Counted from the stretch's first letter, positions 53,502 to 63,251 are shown. The stretch is 64,000 nucleotides of DNA from Pseudomonas viridiflava (GCF_900580865.1 NZ_UTBZ01000169.1:124001-188000); one strand, 5' to 3'. Notes: generated from the sequence alone by a model not told the origin. Made by a program: numbers and translations.

Positions 53502-54671
53502 ATGACGATTGTGCTCTCTCGATCTGCCCCGTTGACCACTGGCCGGCTGCTGTCCATTGATGCCCTCAGAGGCTTGGTCATTCTGTTCATGCTGCTCGAT
53601 CACGTGCGTGAAACCTTTTTGCTGCATCGCCAGGTCAGCGACCCGATGGACATTGCCAGCACTGAACCGGCGCTGTTTTTCAGTCGCACCCTGGCGCATC
53701 TGTGCGCGCCGGTATTTGTGCTGCTGACGGGATTGTCGGCGTGGTTGTTCGGCGAAAAGTACGCAGGCAAGGCCGATGTCAGTGCGTTTCTGTTCAAGCG
53801 CGGCCTGTTTCTGGTGGTGCTGGAGTTCACGCTGGTGAACTTCGCGTGGACCTTCCAGCTGCCGCCGAGTGTGATTTATCTGCAAGTGATCTGGGCGATC
53901 GGTTTGAGCATGATTGCTTTGTCGCTGCTGGTCTGGCTGCCGCGCTGGCTGTTGCTGACGTTGAGCCTGACGATCATCGCCGGACACAACCTGCTCGACG
54001 CGGTGCATTTTCCGGTGGAGTCGGCGCTGCATGTGCCGTGGGCGATTTTGCATGATCGCGGCTGGATCGAGGTCAGCGACAGTTTGCGCCTGCGTACCTC
54101 TTATCCGTTGTTGCCGTGGATCGGTGTGATCGGTCTGGGTTATGCGCTGGGGCCGTGGTTCGCTCGCGGCGTTGAAGCGGGTTTGCGTCAGTCGCAACTG
54201 CTGATCGCGGGGAGCGCCGGGCTGCTGGGCTTTATCGGGTTGCGGCTGATCAACGGCTATGGCGAAAAACCATGGGCCGTCGGCGACACGTCGGTGCAAA
54301 CCCTGATGAGCTTTTTCAACATCACCAAGTACCCGCCGTCGTTGCTGTTTATCGCGCTGACCGTGAGCGTCGGGCTGTTGCTGCTACTGGCATTCGAACG
54401 TTTGCAGGAGCGTCGCTGGATTCGCTGGCTGACGGTGTTCGGTTCGGCGCCGATGTTTTTCTACCTGCTGCACCTGTACACATTGAAGGTTTTGTACCTG
54501 ATTGGCGTGGCGCTGTTCGGGCTGAATCAGGGCAGCTATTTCGGCTTCTCGTCAGTGGCGGCGATCTGGCTGGCGGCAGCGCTTCTGTCGATTGCGCTGT
54601 TCCCGGCGGTGCGCTGGTTCTCGGCGTTGAAGGCCCGTCGCCGCGACATCGCCTGGCTGAAGTATTTGTAA
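53502..54671 (+). CDS. DUF1624 (heparan-alpha-glucosaminide N-acetyltransferase-like) membrane protein
   Basis: A 389-residue membrane protein. The N-terminus RLLSIDALRGLVILFMLLDHVRETF is the family signature (DxxRG, conserved His), followed by about ten membrane segments and LRLRTSYPLLPWIGVIGLGYALG. Such proteins probably transfer acyl groups across the membrane. ATG at 53502 is preferred to GTG at 53454, but neither has a strong ribosome site. It converges on a LysR gene four bases away. Confidence 0.83.
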   Translation: MTIVLSRSAPLTTGRLLSIDALRGLVILFMLLDHVRETFLLHRQVSDPMDIASTEPALFFSRTLAHLCAPVFVLLTGLSAWLFGEKYAGKADVSAFLFKRGLFLVVLEFTLVNFAWTFQLPPSVIYLQVIWAIGLSMIALSLLVWLPRWLLLTLSLTIIAGHNLLDAVHFPVESALHVPWAILHDRGWIEVSDSLRLRTSYPLLPWIGVIGLGYALGPWFARGVEAGLRQSQLLIAGSAGLLGFIGLRLINGYGEKPWAVGDTSVQTLMSFFNITKYPPSLLFIALTVSVGLLLLLAFERLQERRWIRWLTVFGSAPMFFYLLHLYTLKVLYLIGVALFGLNQGSYFGFSSVAAIWLAAALLSIALFPAVRWFSALKARRRDIAWLKYL

Positions 54672-54675
54672 ACGC

Positions 54676-55566
54676 CTAACGCCGGTTGCGCACAAAGTCG
54701 ATAAACGCTTTGAGCGGAGCCGGCACATGACGCCGGCTAGGGTAGTACAGGTGCAGACCCGGATAGTACGGGCACCAGTCTCCCAGCACTTGCACCAGCC
54801 GCCCGCTGGCGAGGTGTTCGCTGACCATGTCTTCGAACACATAGGCCAGGCCCAGCCCTTGCAGCGCGGGCCCGACCATCAGGCTGACATCGCCGAGGGT
54901 CAGCGGACCGCTGACTTCGATTTCCTGGGCGATGCCGCCGCGTTCGAGTTCCCAGCGGTACATCGAGCCGCTGGGAAAGCGGTGGCGGATGCACGGCAAT
55001 CCGTGCAGGTCCTCAGGCTTTTGCGGTGCCGCGTGGCGTGCAAAAAAGGCCGGCGATCCGACCACTACCGAACGCATTGTCGGGCCAATCGGCAGCGACA
55101 CCATGTCGGCCTCCAGGCGATCGCCGAAGCGCACCCCGGCATCGAATCCATTGGCGACGATATCCAGCAGCGCATCGCTCTCGACCACTTCCAGACGGAT
55201 GTCCGGATAGGCCAGCAAAAACTCGCTGGCAATCGGCAGCAGCACCAGTTCACAGGCTTGCCGTCCGCAGGTGATGCGCAGGTTGCCCGAGGGTTTATCG
55301 CGGAAATGGTTGAGGTCTTCCAAAGCATCGTCGATGTCGCGGAATGCCGGTTTCAGTCGGGCATACAGGCGCTCGCCAGCCTCGGTCAATGCCACGCTGC
55401 GAGTGGTGCGATTGAACAGCCGCACGCCAAGACGATTCTCTAGTGCCTTTACCGAATGGCTTAACGCGGACGGCGTCAGGCCTAGCTCGATTGCCGCTTT
55501 GCTGAAATTCAACTGCTGAGCGGTGCAGAGGAATACTGAAAGATCTGCCGCTGAAGGGGTTTTCAT
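54676..55566 (-). CDS. LysR family regulator of the divergent SDR gene
   Basis: A 296-residue LysR-type regulator of the common CrgA/DhcR-like group: HTH LSVFLCTAQQLNFSKAAIELGLTPSALSHSVKALENRLGVRLFNRTTRSVALTEAGERLYARL, then LRITCGRQACELVLLPIASEFLLAYPDIRLEV. It is divergent from a short-chain dehydrogenase 131 bases away, the standard arrangement for local control. Effector unknown. Confidence 0.88.
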   Translation of the reverse strand: MKTPSAADLSVFLCTAQQLNFSKAAIELGLTPSALSHSVKALENRLGVRLFNRTTRSVALTEAGERLYARLKPAFRDIDDALEDLNHFRDKPSGNLRITCGRQACELVLLPIASEFLLAYPDIRLEVVESDALLDIVANGFDAGVRFGDRLEADMVSLPIGPTMRSVVVGSPAFFARHAAPQKPEDLHGLPCIRHRFPSGSMYRWELERGGIAQEIEVSGPLTLGDVSLMVGPALQGLGLAYVFEDMVSEHLASGRLVQVLGDWCPYYPGLHLYYPSRRHVPAPLKAFIDFVRNRR

Positions 55567-55697
55567 CTGTGAATGCCTTTCACAAAGTCATGCAAAATTG
55601 CTGGGATTATCACACCAGTAACACGACCTTAAAGTCGTATCAACTCATCAAGAAGACCCCGGCACCACCGCCAGGGTCGCAGACAGGAGGAGTTGAT

Positions 55698-56528
55698 ATG
55701 CGTACCTGGTTCATTACTGGCGCTTCCCGTGGTTTTGGTAGCCTCATTGCAGAACGCGCCCTGCGTGCCGGCGACGCGGTGATCGCCACCGCACGTAACC
55801 CGCAAGACATCACCGAGCGCCTCGGCGAGCAAACGAACCTGCTGGCGGTGCGTCTCGACGTCACCCGCGAAGACGAAGCGCATCAGGCTGTTGCCGCAGG
55901 GATCAAACGCTTCGGCCGGATCGATGTGCTGATCAACAACGCCGGTTTTGGTGTGCTCGGCGCCGTCGAAGAAACCAGCGCCAGCGAGACCGAGCGCTTG
56001 TTCGCGACCAATGTGTTCGGCCTGCTCAATGTCACCCGCGCGGTGTTGCCGCACATGCGGGCGCAACGCAGTGGCCGGGTGATCAACATCTCGTCGATCG
56101 GCGGCTACCAGGCTTATATGGGCTGGGGTGTTTATGGCTCGACCAAGTTCGCCGTCGAGGGCATTACCGAGGCTTTGCATCAGGAACTGGCGCCGTTGGG
56201 CATTCAAGCCACGGTGGTCGAGCCGGGCTTCTTCCGCACGGATTTCCTTGATGAACAGTCGCTGATCAAAACCCGGCTTGAGCTGGCGGACTATGACGAA
56301 ACCGTTGGCAAGATGCGTGCGTTCGCCGAGGCGGCCAACCATGCGCAACCGGGTGATCCGCAGAAGTTTGCCGAGGCGATGCTGGCGCTGGTCAATGCAC
56401 CGAATCCGCCGCAACGCCTGGCGCTGGGCAGTGACACGGTGGCGCGGATCGAGGCGAAGAATCGGTTGGTGGCGCAAGAACTGGCCGAGTGGAATGAGCT
56501 GGCGCTGTCTACCGATTTCGCTAACTGA
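55698..56528 (+). CDS. short-chain dehydrogenase/reductase
   Basis: A 276-residue classical SDR. The NADP-binding motif is WFITGASRGFGSLIAERAL (Gly-rich TGxxxGxG), the structural NNAG occurs in DVLINNAGFGVLG, and the catalytic residues are Ser in NISSIGG and YxxxK in YGSTKFAVEG. AGGAGGAG lies just before the ATG and decides the start; the frame open further upstream is not used. It is probably controlled by the divergent LysR protein. It precedes an exporter gene. Substrate unknown. Confidence 0.9.
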   Translation: MRTWFITGASRGFGSLIAERALRAGDAVIATARNPQDITERLGEQTNLLAVRLDVTREDEAHQAVAAGIKRFGRIDVLINNAGFGVLGAVEETSASETERLFATNVFGLLNVTRAVLPHMRAQRSGRVINISSIGGYQAYMGWGVYGSTKFAVEGITEALHQELAPLGIQATVVEPGFFRTDFLDEQSLIKTRLELADYDETVGKMRAFAEAANHAQPGDPQKFAEAMLALVNAPNPPQRLALGSDTVARIEAKNRLVAQELAEWNELALSTDFAN

Positions 56529-56540
56529 ACGCCGGAGCTG

Positions 56541-56571
56541 TGAGAGCGAGGCTGCTCGCTCTCATCTTTTT
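56541..56571 (+). terminator. REP-derived terminator after the SDR gene
   Basis: A ten-base-pair perfect stem (TGAGAGCGAG with CTCGCTCTCA), four-base loop, then TCTTTTT. The arms are a diverged REP core, a second case of a REP acting as an intrinsic terminator. Confidence 0.8.
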
Positions 56572-56660
56572 CGTGCGCAAACTTCGGTGGATTTTTCTGT
56601 GTATTTCGCGCCTTATTCGCTGCGCAACGCAGCTTTGTGATTTTTCAAAGGATGGAACGA

Positions 56661-58205
56661 ATGATTTCTATGACTCAGCCGCACGGAGCGCGCGACAAGT
56701 TGCTCATACTCGCGGCCGTGTGCCTCTCGGCACTGGTCCTGCCGTTAAGTTTTACTGGCGGTGCGGTGGCGACACCGGCCATCGGCCGTGACTTGGGCGG
56801 CAGCCCGGTGGCGCTGACCTGGATCACCAATGCGTTCATGTTGTCGTTCGGCAGCCTGCTCATGGCCGCCGGCGCGTTGGCGGATGTTTACGGACGAAAA
56901 CGCCTGTTCACCTTCGGCATGTTGCTGTTTACCGCCGCGTCGTTTGCGCAGAGTCTGGCGCCTTCGGTGTTCTGGCTGGATGTATTGCGCGCCGTACAGG
57001 GTGTGGCGGGGGCGGCGGCGCTGGCCAGTGGTTCGGCGGCGCTGGCGCAAGAGTTTGAAGGGCATGCCCGGACCCGGGCGTATAGCGTGCTCGGCACGAC
57101 GTTCGGCATTGGTCTGGCCTTCGGGCCGTTGGTGGCGGGTGCGCTGATCGAGGCCTTCAACTGGCGGGCAATTTTTGTCTTTACCGCGTTGATTGGAATC
57201 ATCGCGTTGGTTTTCGGGGTGCCGCGCATGCGCGAAACCCGCGACCCGGATGCCAAAGGGCTGGACTGGCCGGGCACGCTGCTGTTCAGCGCAATGCTGG
57301 CGCTGTTCACGTTTGGCCTGATCCAGGCGCCGGACAGTGGTTGGGACAGTCCGCTGGTGATCGGTTTGCTGGGCGCTTCGGCGGTGTTGCTGGCGGCGTT
57401 CGTACTCGTCGAAATGCGCGTCGAACGGCCGATGCTCGATCTGACCCTGTTCCGTTATCCGCGATTCATTGGCGTGCAGATGCTGCCGATCGGCACTTGT
57501 TTCTGCTACATCGTGCTGGTGGTGATGTTGCCGCTGCGCTTCATCGGCGTTGAGGGCTTGAGCGAGATCGATGCCGGTCTGCTGTTGCTGGCGTTGTCGT
57601 CGCCGATGCTGGTGGTGCCGATGCTGGCCGCATCGCTGGCGCGCTTCGTTTCCGCCGGCATCTTGTCCGGTGCCGGGTTCCTGATTGCCGCTGTGGGCCT
57701 GCATTGGCTGAGTTTGTTCGACGTCGGTGACGCGAAATTTGCGCTGGTGGTGCCGATGCTGCTGATCGGTATTGGCGCCGGTTTGCCGTGGGGGCTGATG
57801 GATGGTTTGTCGGTCAGTGTCGTGCCGAAAGAGCGCGCAGGCATGGCGGCGGGCATCTTCAGCACTGTGCGAGTGGCGGGTGAGGGCATTACCCTGGCGA
57901 TTGTCGCGGCGGTGCTGGCGTCATTGCTGCACGCCGATCTGTCGAGTGCCCTGCACGCGGTGACGGGTAGCACCGAGGCCTTGTTGATTGCCGAGACCGC
58001 GCACCGGGTGACCACCGGCGATATGGCGCATGCGATCAACACCGTTCCCGGGCTGGCCAACGAACGTTTGGTGCAAGGTTATGCGTCGGCGTTTCAGTAT
58101 CTGCTGCACATCCTGACGGTGATCACCCTTGCATCGGGGGCGGTGGTGCTGGGGTTGTTGAGCAAGGATCGCAGTGTCGCAGAGCCACAACATGCAGCCG
58201 CCTAA
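56661..58205 (+). CDS. MFS transporter, DHA2 (14-TM, EmrB/QacA-like) family
   Basis: A 514-residue drug:proton antiporter-type protein with 14 hydrophobic segments. Motif A-like LADVYGRKRLFTFG and motif C-like GTTFGIGLAFGPLVAG are present, and the N-terminal helix VCLSALVLPLSFTGGAVATPAIGRDLGGSPVALTWITNAFMLSFGSLLMAAG is typical. AAAGGA lies seven bases before the chosen ATG. It follows the SDR gene but is separated by a terminator hairpin. A REPIN array follows. Substrate unknown. Confidence 0.87.
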   Translation: MISMTQPHGARDKLLILAAVCLSALVLPLSFTGGAVATPAIGRDLGGSPVALTWITNAFMLSFGSLLMAAGALADVYGRKRLFTFGMLLFTAASFAQSLAPSVFWLDVLRAVQGVAGAAALASGSAALAQEFEGHARTRAYSVLGTTFGIGLAFGPLVAGALIEAFNWRAIFVFTALIGIIALVFGVPRMRETRDPDAKGLDWPGTLLFSAMLALFTFGLIQAPDSGWDSPLVIGLLGASAVLLAAFVLVEMRVERPMLDLTLFRYPRFIGVQMLPIGTCFCYIVLVVMLPLRFIGVEGLSEIDAGLLLLALSSPMLVVPMLAASLARFVSAGILSGAGFLIAAVGLHWLSLFDVGDAKFALVVPMLLIGIGAGLPWGLMDGLSVSVVPKERAGMAAGIFSTVRVAGEGITLAIVAAVLASLLHADLSSALHAVTGSTEALLIAETAHRVTTGDMAHAINTVPGLANERLVQGYASAFQYLLHILTVITLASGAVVLGLLSKDRSVAEPQHAAA

Positions 58206-58212
58206 AGCCAAC

Positions 58213-58571
58213 GTGGGAACGAGCCTGCTCGCGAAAGCGGTGTGTCAGCAACCGATGTGTTGGCAGACAATCCCTCTTCGCGAGCAGGCTCGCTCCCACT
58301 TTGGATTGTGCCAAGCCACCTGTTTTCAATCTGTCCGCGAATCCCTGTGGGAGCGAGCCTGCTCGCGAAAGCGATGTGTCAGCAACCGATGTGTTGGCTG
58401 ACATTGCCTCTTCGCGAGCAAGCTCGCTCCCACTTTGGATTGTGCCAAGCCACCTGTTTTCAATCTGTCTGTGAATCCCTGTGGGAGCGAGCCTGCTCGC
58501 GAAAGCGATGTGTCAGCAACCGATGTGTTGGCTGACATTGCCTCATCGCGAGCAGGCTCACTCCTACAGGG
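58213..58571. repeat. tandem array of REPIN units, period 134 bp
   Basis: A unit made of one REP, a spacer, one inverted REP and a second spacer repeats with an exact 134-base period: forward cores begin at 58213, 58347 and 58481. The copies share the spacer sequences GTGTCAGCAACCGATGTGTT and CCAAGCCACCTGTTTTCAAT with few changes. Six REP cores are present; the array ends in a diverged core near 58547-58567. The 383-base gap holds no gene. Confidence 0.92.
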
Positions 58572-58588
58572 TTTTTCAGGTGCGTGGA

Positions 58589-59980
58589 TTATTTGCGATC
58601 CAGCCACACGGTCTGGGCGTTGCAAAATTCGCGCACGCCGAAGTGCGATAGCTCACGGCCGAAACCACTTTTCTTCACGCCACCAAAGGTCACGCGCGGA
58701 TCGCTGGCGGAGTAGCCGTTGATGAACACGCCGCCAGTGTCCAGTTCGCTGGTCAGTTGCTGGGCCAGTGCCACGTTGGCGGTGTAAATGGTCGCGGTCA
58801 GGCCGAACTCGCTGTCGTTGGCCAGGGCCACGGCATGCGCGCAATCGCGGGCGGTGATAATCGAAGCGACCGGGCCGAACAGTTCCTGTTTGAACGAAGT
58901 CATGCGGTCGGTGACATCGGCTAGCACGGTTGGCTCGTAGTAGTTGCCCGGTCCTTCGGACTTGCCACCACCAAGCAGCAGGGTGGCGCCTTCTTCAAGG
59001 GTGTCGCGCACTTGCTGGTCGAGTTCATCGCGCAGGTCGTAACGCGCCATCGGACCGATGTAGGTTTCGGAAGACAACGGATCGCCGACCTTCAACTTAC
59101 GCGTGGCCTCGACGAATTTACGGGTGAATTCTTCAACCACGCCTTCTTCGATGATCAGGCGCTTTGCTGCGGCGCAGACCTGACCGGAGTTCTGGTAGCG
59201 ACCGATGACTGCGGCTTGTACCGCTTCATCCAGATCGGCGTCGTTGAGTACGATGAATGGATCGGAACCACCCAGTTCCAGCACGCATTTCTTCAACGCA
59301 GCACCGGCCTGAGCACCAATGGCCATGCCGGCACGCACGCTGCCAGTCAGCGTTACAGCGGCGATGCGTGGATCGGCAATCGCGGTGGAAACGCCTTCCG
59401 GGGTGACGTTGATCACTTCAAACACGCCATCAGCAAAACCAGCGCGAGTGAAAGCGTCGCGCAGCAGATAGGCGCTGCCCATCACGTTCGGCGCATGTTT
59501 GAGCACGTACGTGTTGCCGGCGATCAGCGCCGGCACGGCACCGCGCAGCACTTGCCAGATCGGGAAGTTCCACGGCATCACCGCGAGAATCGGGCCGAGC
59601 GGACGGTACTCGATGCGTGCCTTGCCGCCTTCAACTTGCGTCGGTTCGGCGTCGAGCATGTCCGGGCCGTGTTCGGCGTACCACTCGCAAAGCTTGGCGC
59701 ATTTCTCGATTTCGCCACGGGCCTGAGCAATTGGTTTGCCCATTTCCTGAGTGATCATGGTGGCCATGGCTTCGCTGGTTTCACGCAGCGCAGCGGCCAG
59801 CACGGTCAACAAGCGCGAACGATCCTGCAGCGGCTTGCGCTTCCACTTGCCATAACCATAAGCGGCGCGGGTCAGCGCGGCATCGAGGGTTTGCGCGGAT
59901 TCAAACGCGTAGTGACCGATCTGCTCGCCGGTGGCGGGGTTGATCGAGATGGCGTGGGTCTGGCTGGAAATCTGGCTCAT
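58589..59980 (-). CDS. NAD(P)-dependent succinate-semialdehyde dehydrogenase-type aldehyde dehydrogenase
   Basis: A 463-residue aldehyde dehydrogenase of the Sad/GabD-like group. Visible: cofactor site PWNFPIWQVLRGAVPALIAGN, LTGSVRAG, catalytic Glu in LELGGSDPFIVL, catalytic Cys in NSGQVCAAAKRLI, and the C-terminal GVKKSGFGRELSHFG. AGGA precedes the ATG. The neighbouring divergent LysR-type gene probably regulates it. Oxidises an aldehyde to an acid; succinate semialdehyde is the likely but unproven substrate. Confidence 0.88.
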   Translation of the reverse strand: MSQISSQTHAISINPATGEQIGHYAFESAQTLDAALTRAAYGYGKWKRKPLQDRSRLLTVLAAALRETSEAMATMITQEMGKPIAQARGEIEKCAKLCEWYAEHGPDMLDAEPTQVEGGKARIEYRPLGPILAVMPWNFPIWQVLRGAVPALIAGNTYVLKHAPNVMGSAYLLRDAFTRAGFADGVFEVINVTPEGVSTAIADPRIAAVTLTGSVRAGMAIGAQAGAALKKCVLELGGSDPFIVLNDADLDEAVQAAVIGRYQNSGQVCAAAKRLIIEEGVVEEFTRKFVEATRKLKVGDPLSSETYIGPMARYDLRDELDQQVRDTLEEGATLLLGGGKSEGPGNYYEPTVLADVTDRMTSFKQELFGPVASIITARDCAHAVALANDSEFGLTATIYTANVALAQQLTSELDTGGVFINGYSASDPRVTFGGVKKSGFGRELSHFGVREFCNAQTVWLDRK

Positions 59981-60083
59981 GGCGTCGTCCTGCATGTTCG
60001 TCGGATGGGCCTAGAGTAGGGTGGTGTTTGTTTTCTGGAAACTGAATAATAAAGATCGTTTCTTTCACGATTGGAGAATGACT

Positions 60084-60962
60084 GTGGATCTGGTGCAGCT
60101 GGAAATCTTCAAAGCCGTTGCCGAACACGGCAGCATCAGCGCCGCCGCCGCGCAGATTCATCGCGTGCCGTCGAACCTGACCACGCGGATCAAGCAGCTT
60201 GAGCAGGATCTGGGCGTTGATCTGTTTATCCGCGAGAAAAGCCGTTTGCGCCTGTCGCCGGCCGGGTGGAGTTTTCTTGAATACGCGCGACGGATTCTCG
60301 ACCTGGTACAGGAGGCTCGGGCCACGGTGGCGGGGGAGGAACCGCAGGGCGCGTTTCCCTTGGGTTCACTGGAAAGCACAGCGGCCGTGCGCATTCCCGA
60401 ATTGCTCGCGGCGTACAACCAGTTGCACCCGAAAGTCGATCTCGACCTTTCGACGGGGCCCTCGGGGACGATGATCGACGGCGTGCTCTCCGGGCGCCTC
60501 GCCGCAGCGTTTGTCGACGGCCCGGTGCTGCATCCGACGCTTGAAGGCGTGCCGGCGTTCGAGGAAGAAATGGTCATCATCGCCCCGATCAACCACGCGC
60601 CCGTCAAGCGCGCAGCGGACGTAAACGGCGAGAACATTTATGCCTTCCGTTCCAACTGCTCCTACCGTCACCACTTTGAAAAATGGTTCAGCACTGACGC
60701 TGCCGTACCGGGCAAGATCTTCGAAATGGAGTCGTACCACGGCATGCTCGCCTGCGTCAGCGCCGGTGCCGGCCTGGCGCTGATGCCGCGCAAAATGCTG
60801 CAGAGCATGCCCGGCAGCGCCACCGTGAGTGTCTGGCCGTTGACGGCGGATTTTCGCTATCTGACCACTTGGCTGGTGTGGCGACGGGGCACGGTGTCGC
60901 GCAGTTTGAGCATGTTTGTGCGCTTGCTGGAAGAGCGCGGCGTGGTGCGCGCAGATGCATGA
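60084..60962 (+). CDS. LysR family regulator divergent from the aldehyde dehydrogenase
   Basis: A 292-residue LysR-type protein: HTH LVQLEIFKAVAEHGSISAAAAQIHRVPSNLTTRIKQLEQDLGVDLFIREKSRLRLSPAGW, then LGSLESTAAVRIPELLAAYNQLHPKVDLDLSTGPSG. GTG at 60084 is preferred because GGAGA lies seven bases before it, while ATG at 60078 directly abuts that site. It is convergent with the second aldehyde dehydrogenase. Its target is probably the divergent dehydrogenase. Confidence 0.86.
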   Translation: MDLVQLEIFKAVAEHGSISAAAAQIHRVPSNLTTRIKQLEQDLGVDLFIREKSRLRLSPAGWSFLEYARRILDLVQEARATVAGEEPQGAFPLGSLESTAAVRIPELLAAYNQLHPKVDLDLSTGPSGTMIDGVLSGRLAAAFVDGPVLHPTLEGVPAFEEEMVIIAPINHAPVKRAADVNGENIYAFRSNCSYRHHFEKWFSTDAAVPGKIFEMESYHGMLACVSAGAGLALMPRKMLQSMPGSATVSVWPLTADFRYLTTWLVWRRGTVSRSLSMFVRLLEERGVVRADA

Positions 60963-60989
60963 TCGCGTCTGCTGCGTACTGGATCGCCG

Positions 60990-62555
60990 TTATTGCCCGT
61001 CGACGCTGCGCGGCAGCTGCAGCGGATTGCCCTCGCGCAACGTCGGTGGCAACAACTCATCCGGAAAACCCTGATAGGCCACGGGACGCAGAAAGCGTTC
61101 GATCGAGGTCATGCCGACCGAAGTGAAACGGCTGTCCGAAGTCGCCGGAAACGGTCCGCCATGCACCGTGGCGTACGTCACTTCCTGTGGATGCGCGAAA
61201 GCGTTGACCACGATGCGTCCGGTGCGGCGTTCGAGGATCGGCAGCAGGCGCCGCGCGAGTTCCAGGTCCGCATCTTCAAGGTGGATGGCAGCGCTGAGCT
61301 GTCCCCTGAACGAGCGGGCGACCGCCAGCAGTTCCTCGGCATCACTGACAGCAACCAATAGCGCCGACGGGCCGAACACTTCATGGGCCAGTGCCTGTTC
61401 GCTGAGCAAATGCTGGCCCTCGATTTCCAGCAAAGTCGCACGCCCGGCGTATGTGGCATCGGCCGGCGTACCCACGGCGATCACCTGCGCGCCGGCACCT
61501 TGCATCGCCGTTAGACCCTCGACGTAGGCGCCATGAATGCCCGGCGTCAGCATTGTTCGCGCCGGTGCCTCGCTGACCCGTTTACGCATGGCGCTGCGCA
61601 GCGCATCAAACCCCGCACCGCGGATGGCGATCAGGATCGACGGACACAAACAGGCCTGGCCGACATTGACCAGCATCCGTTCGATAAAGCCGTCACCGAT
61701 CTCGGCACCGCGCACTCCCATGGCCTCGGGCAGGATGAAGGTCGGGTTGACGCTGGTCATCTCGGTGAACACCGGGATCGGGTCAGGGCGCAATTGTGCG
61801 CGACGATAGAGCGCCATGCCGCCCTGTTCAGATCCGGTAAACGTCACAGCCTTGATCAGCGGATGATCGACCAGCGCTTCGCCAATGGCATTGCCGCCAC
61901 CACGTACCATCGAGAAAACACCTTCGGGCAAGCCATGGGCCTGCACGGCTTTACGAATGGCGCGGGCCTGGATTTCCGAGGCGCCGGGATGCGCGTTGTG
62001 TGCCTTGAGAATCACCGGCGCCCCGGCCGCCAGTGCAGACGCGGTATCGCCGCCCGCCACCGAGTAGGTAATCGGGAAGTTGCTCGCGCCGAAAATCGCC
62101 ACCGGGCCGATGGCGATTTTTTGCAGACGATGATCCATTCGTGGGCGCGGCTGACGCTGGGGTTGCGCCGGGTCGATGGCCAGTTGCAGGAAGCGCCCCC
62201 GGCGCACCACATCGGCGAATTGGCGGAACTGGGTTGCGGCTCTCAACGCTTCGCCCTCAAGCTGAGCTTCGGGCAGTCCGGTTTCCAGTGCAGCGCGTGC
62301 GGCCAGTTCGCTGCGTACGGCGTCGAGGTTGGCAGCGATGCTCTCGAGGAACGCCGCGCGCTCGGCCAGCGAGGTGTGGCTGTAGCGGTCAAATGCCGCA
62401 TCGGCCAGTGTTGCTGCCTGATCAACCTGCTCGGCACCGCCGAAGGCGAAGTCCGGTTCAATCAACTGATTGCTGGCCGGGTTCAGCGCTTTCATCGTTC
62501 CTGCGGTGGCGGCGACATCCGCTGCGCCGATCAGCAAATGGCCGGTCAGACTCAT
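60990..62555 (-). CDS. aldehyde dehydrogenase (NADP+), alpha-ketoglutarate semialdehyde type
   Basis: A 521-residue ALDH of the 2,5-dioxovalerate (alpha-ketoglutaric semialdehyde) dehydrogenase branch. Visible: AIGPVAIFGASNFPITYSVAGGDTASALAAGAPVILKAHNAHPG, FTGSEQGGMALYRRA, VFTEMTSVNPTFILPEAM, catalytic Cys region VNVGQACLCPSILI, and the C-terminal HGGPFPATSDSRFTSVGMTSIERFLRPVAYQ. Such enzymes end pathways for sugar acids and hydroxyproline. It overlaps the cysteine hydrolase gene by four bases (ATGA), so both are translated together. Confidence 0.87.
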   Translation of the reverse strand: MSLTGHLLIGAADVAATAGTMKALNPASNQLIEPDFAFGGAEQVDQAATLADAAFDRYSHTSLAERAAFLESIAANLDAVRSELAARAALETGLPEAQLEGEALRAATQFRQFADVVRRGRFLQLAIDPAQPQRQPRPRMDHRLQKIAIGPVAIFGASNFPITYSVAGGDTASALAAGAPVILKAHNAHPGASEIQARAIRKAVQAHGLPEGVFSMVRGGGNAIGEALVDHPLIKAVTFTGSEQGGMALYRRAQLRPDPIPVFTEMTSVNPTFILPEAMGVRGAEIGDGFIERMLVNVGQACLCPSILIAIRGAGFDALRSAMRKRVSEAPARTMLTPGIHGAYVEGLTAMQGAGAQVIAVGTPADATYAGRATLLEIEGQHLLSEQALAHEVFGPSALLVAVSDAEELLAVARSFRGQLSAAIHLEDADLELARRLLPILERRTGRIVVNAFAHPQEVTYATVHGGPFPATSDSRFTSVGMTSIERFLRPVAYQGFPDELLPPTLREGNPLQLPRSVDGQ

Positions 62556-63190
62556 TGCACTTCACCCTGGGATTGGAGGTTGGCAATCAGTTCGTCGGTA
62601 CTGGCAATCACGTGAGCGAATGTCGGTCCGTTGAGTTCGTGGGCGGCGTGCATCATTTCCGCTTTGAAGGCCGCCGTTGCATCGCGGACCAGGGTGACGT
62701 GGTAGCCCAGTTCCGCGGCATAGCGGGCGGTGGCTTCGATGCAGGTGTTGGCCAGCAGGCCGACGATGATCACGTGTGTGACGCCTTGCTGTTTCAGACG
62801 AAAATCCAGGTCGGTGTTGGCGAAACCACTGGAACCCCAGTGCTCCTGAACCACGATATCGCCTTCCTTCGGCGCAAAATCCGGGTGCCATTCGCCGCCC
62901 CATTCGCCACGGGCAAAATGATGCATGTGCATGATTTTGCATTGGGTCGGGGTCGGGTGGTCCCAGGTTTCGTAGTCGCCTTTTTCCCAGCGGTGATGGG
63001 GTACGATGACCACCGGGATTTTCAGCTCGCGCACCGTGCGGTCGAGTTTGCGCAGGTTGTCGAGCAGGCCGTTCTGCTCGGCCATGGGTTTGATCAAAGG
63101 GAAAATCTTGCCGCCGTCCGAAAGAAAATCGTTATACGGATCAACCAACAGGTAGGCGGTTCTGTCCAGCGGGTAGGGGGTATTCGACAT
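62552..63190 (-). CDS. isochorismatase-family cysteine hydrolase
   Basis: A 212-residue hydrolase. Asp17 in YLLVDPYNDF and Cys150 in IIVGLLANTCIEATAR fit two members of the family Asp-Lys-Cys triad. The position normally occupied by Lys reads Glu116 in VVQEHWGSSGF, so catalysis may differ or the family branch uses another Lys. GGAGCA precedes the ATG; an in-frame frame to 63334 has no site. It heads the unit with the ketoglutarate-semialdehyde-type ALDH and is divergent from an HxlR regulator. Substrate, probably an amide or imide, is unknown. Confidence 0.82.
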   Translation of the reverse strand: MSNTPYPLDRTAYLLVDPYNDFLSDGGKIFPLIKPMAEQNGLLDNLRKLDRTVRELKIPVVIVPHHRWEKGDYETWDHPTPTQCKIMHMHHFARGEWGGEWHPDFAPKEGDIVVQEHWGSSGFANTDLDFRLKQQGVTHVIIVGLLANTCIEATARYAAELGYHVTLVRDATAAFKAEMMHAAHELNGPTFAHVIASTDELIANLQSQGEVQ

Positions 63191-63251
63191 GGCTGCTTGC
63201 TCCGGCAAGGGGATTATCGGTGCGCAGGGCTTGTCCCGGCACCGTGTAGAT

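Noticed and set aside
58213..58571. CRISPR-like repeat array
   Set aside because: Repeats are palindromic REP cores, spacers are themselves repeated rather than unique, and no cas gene is present.
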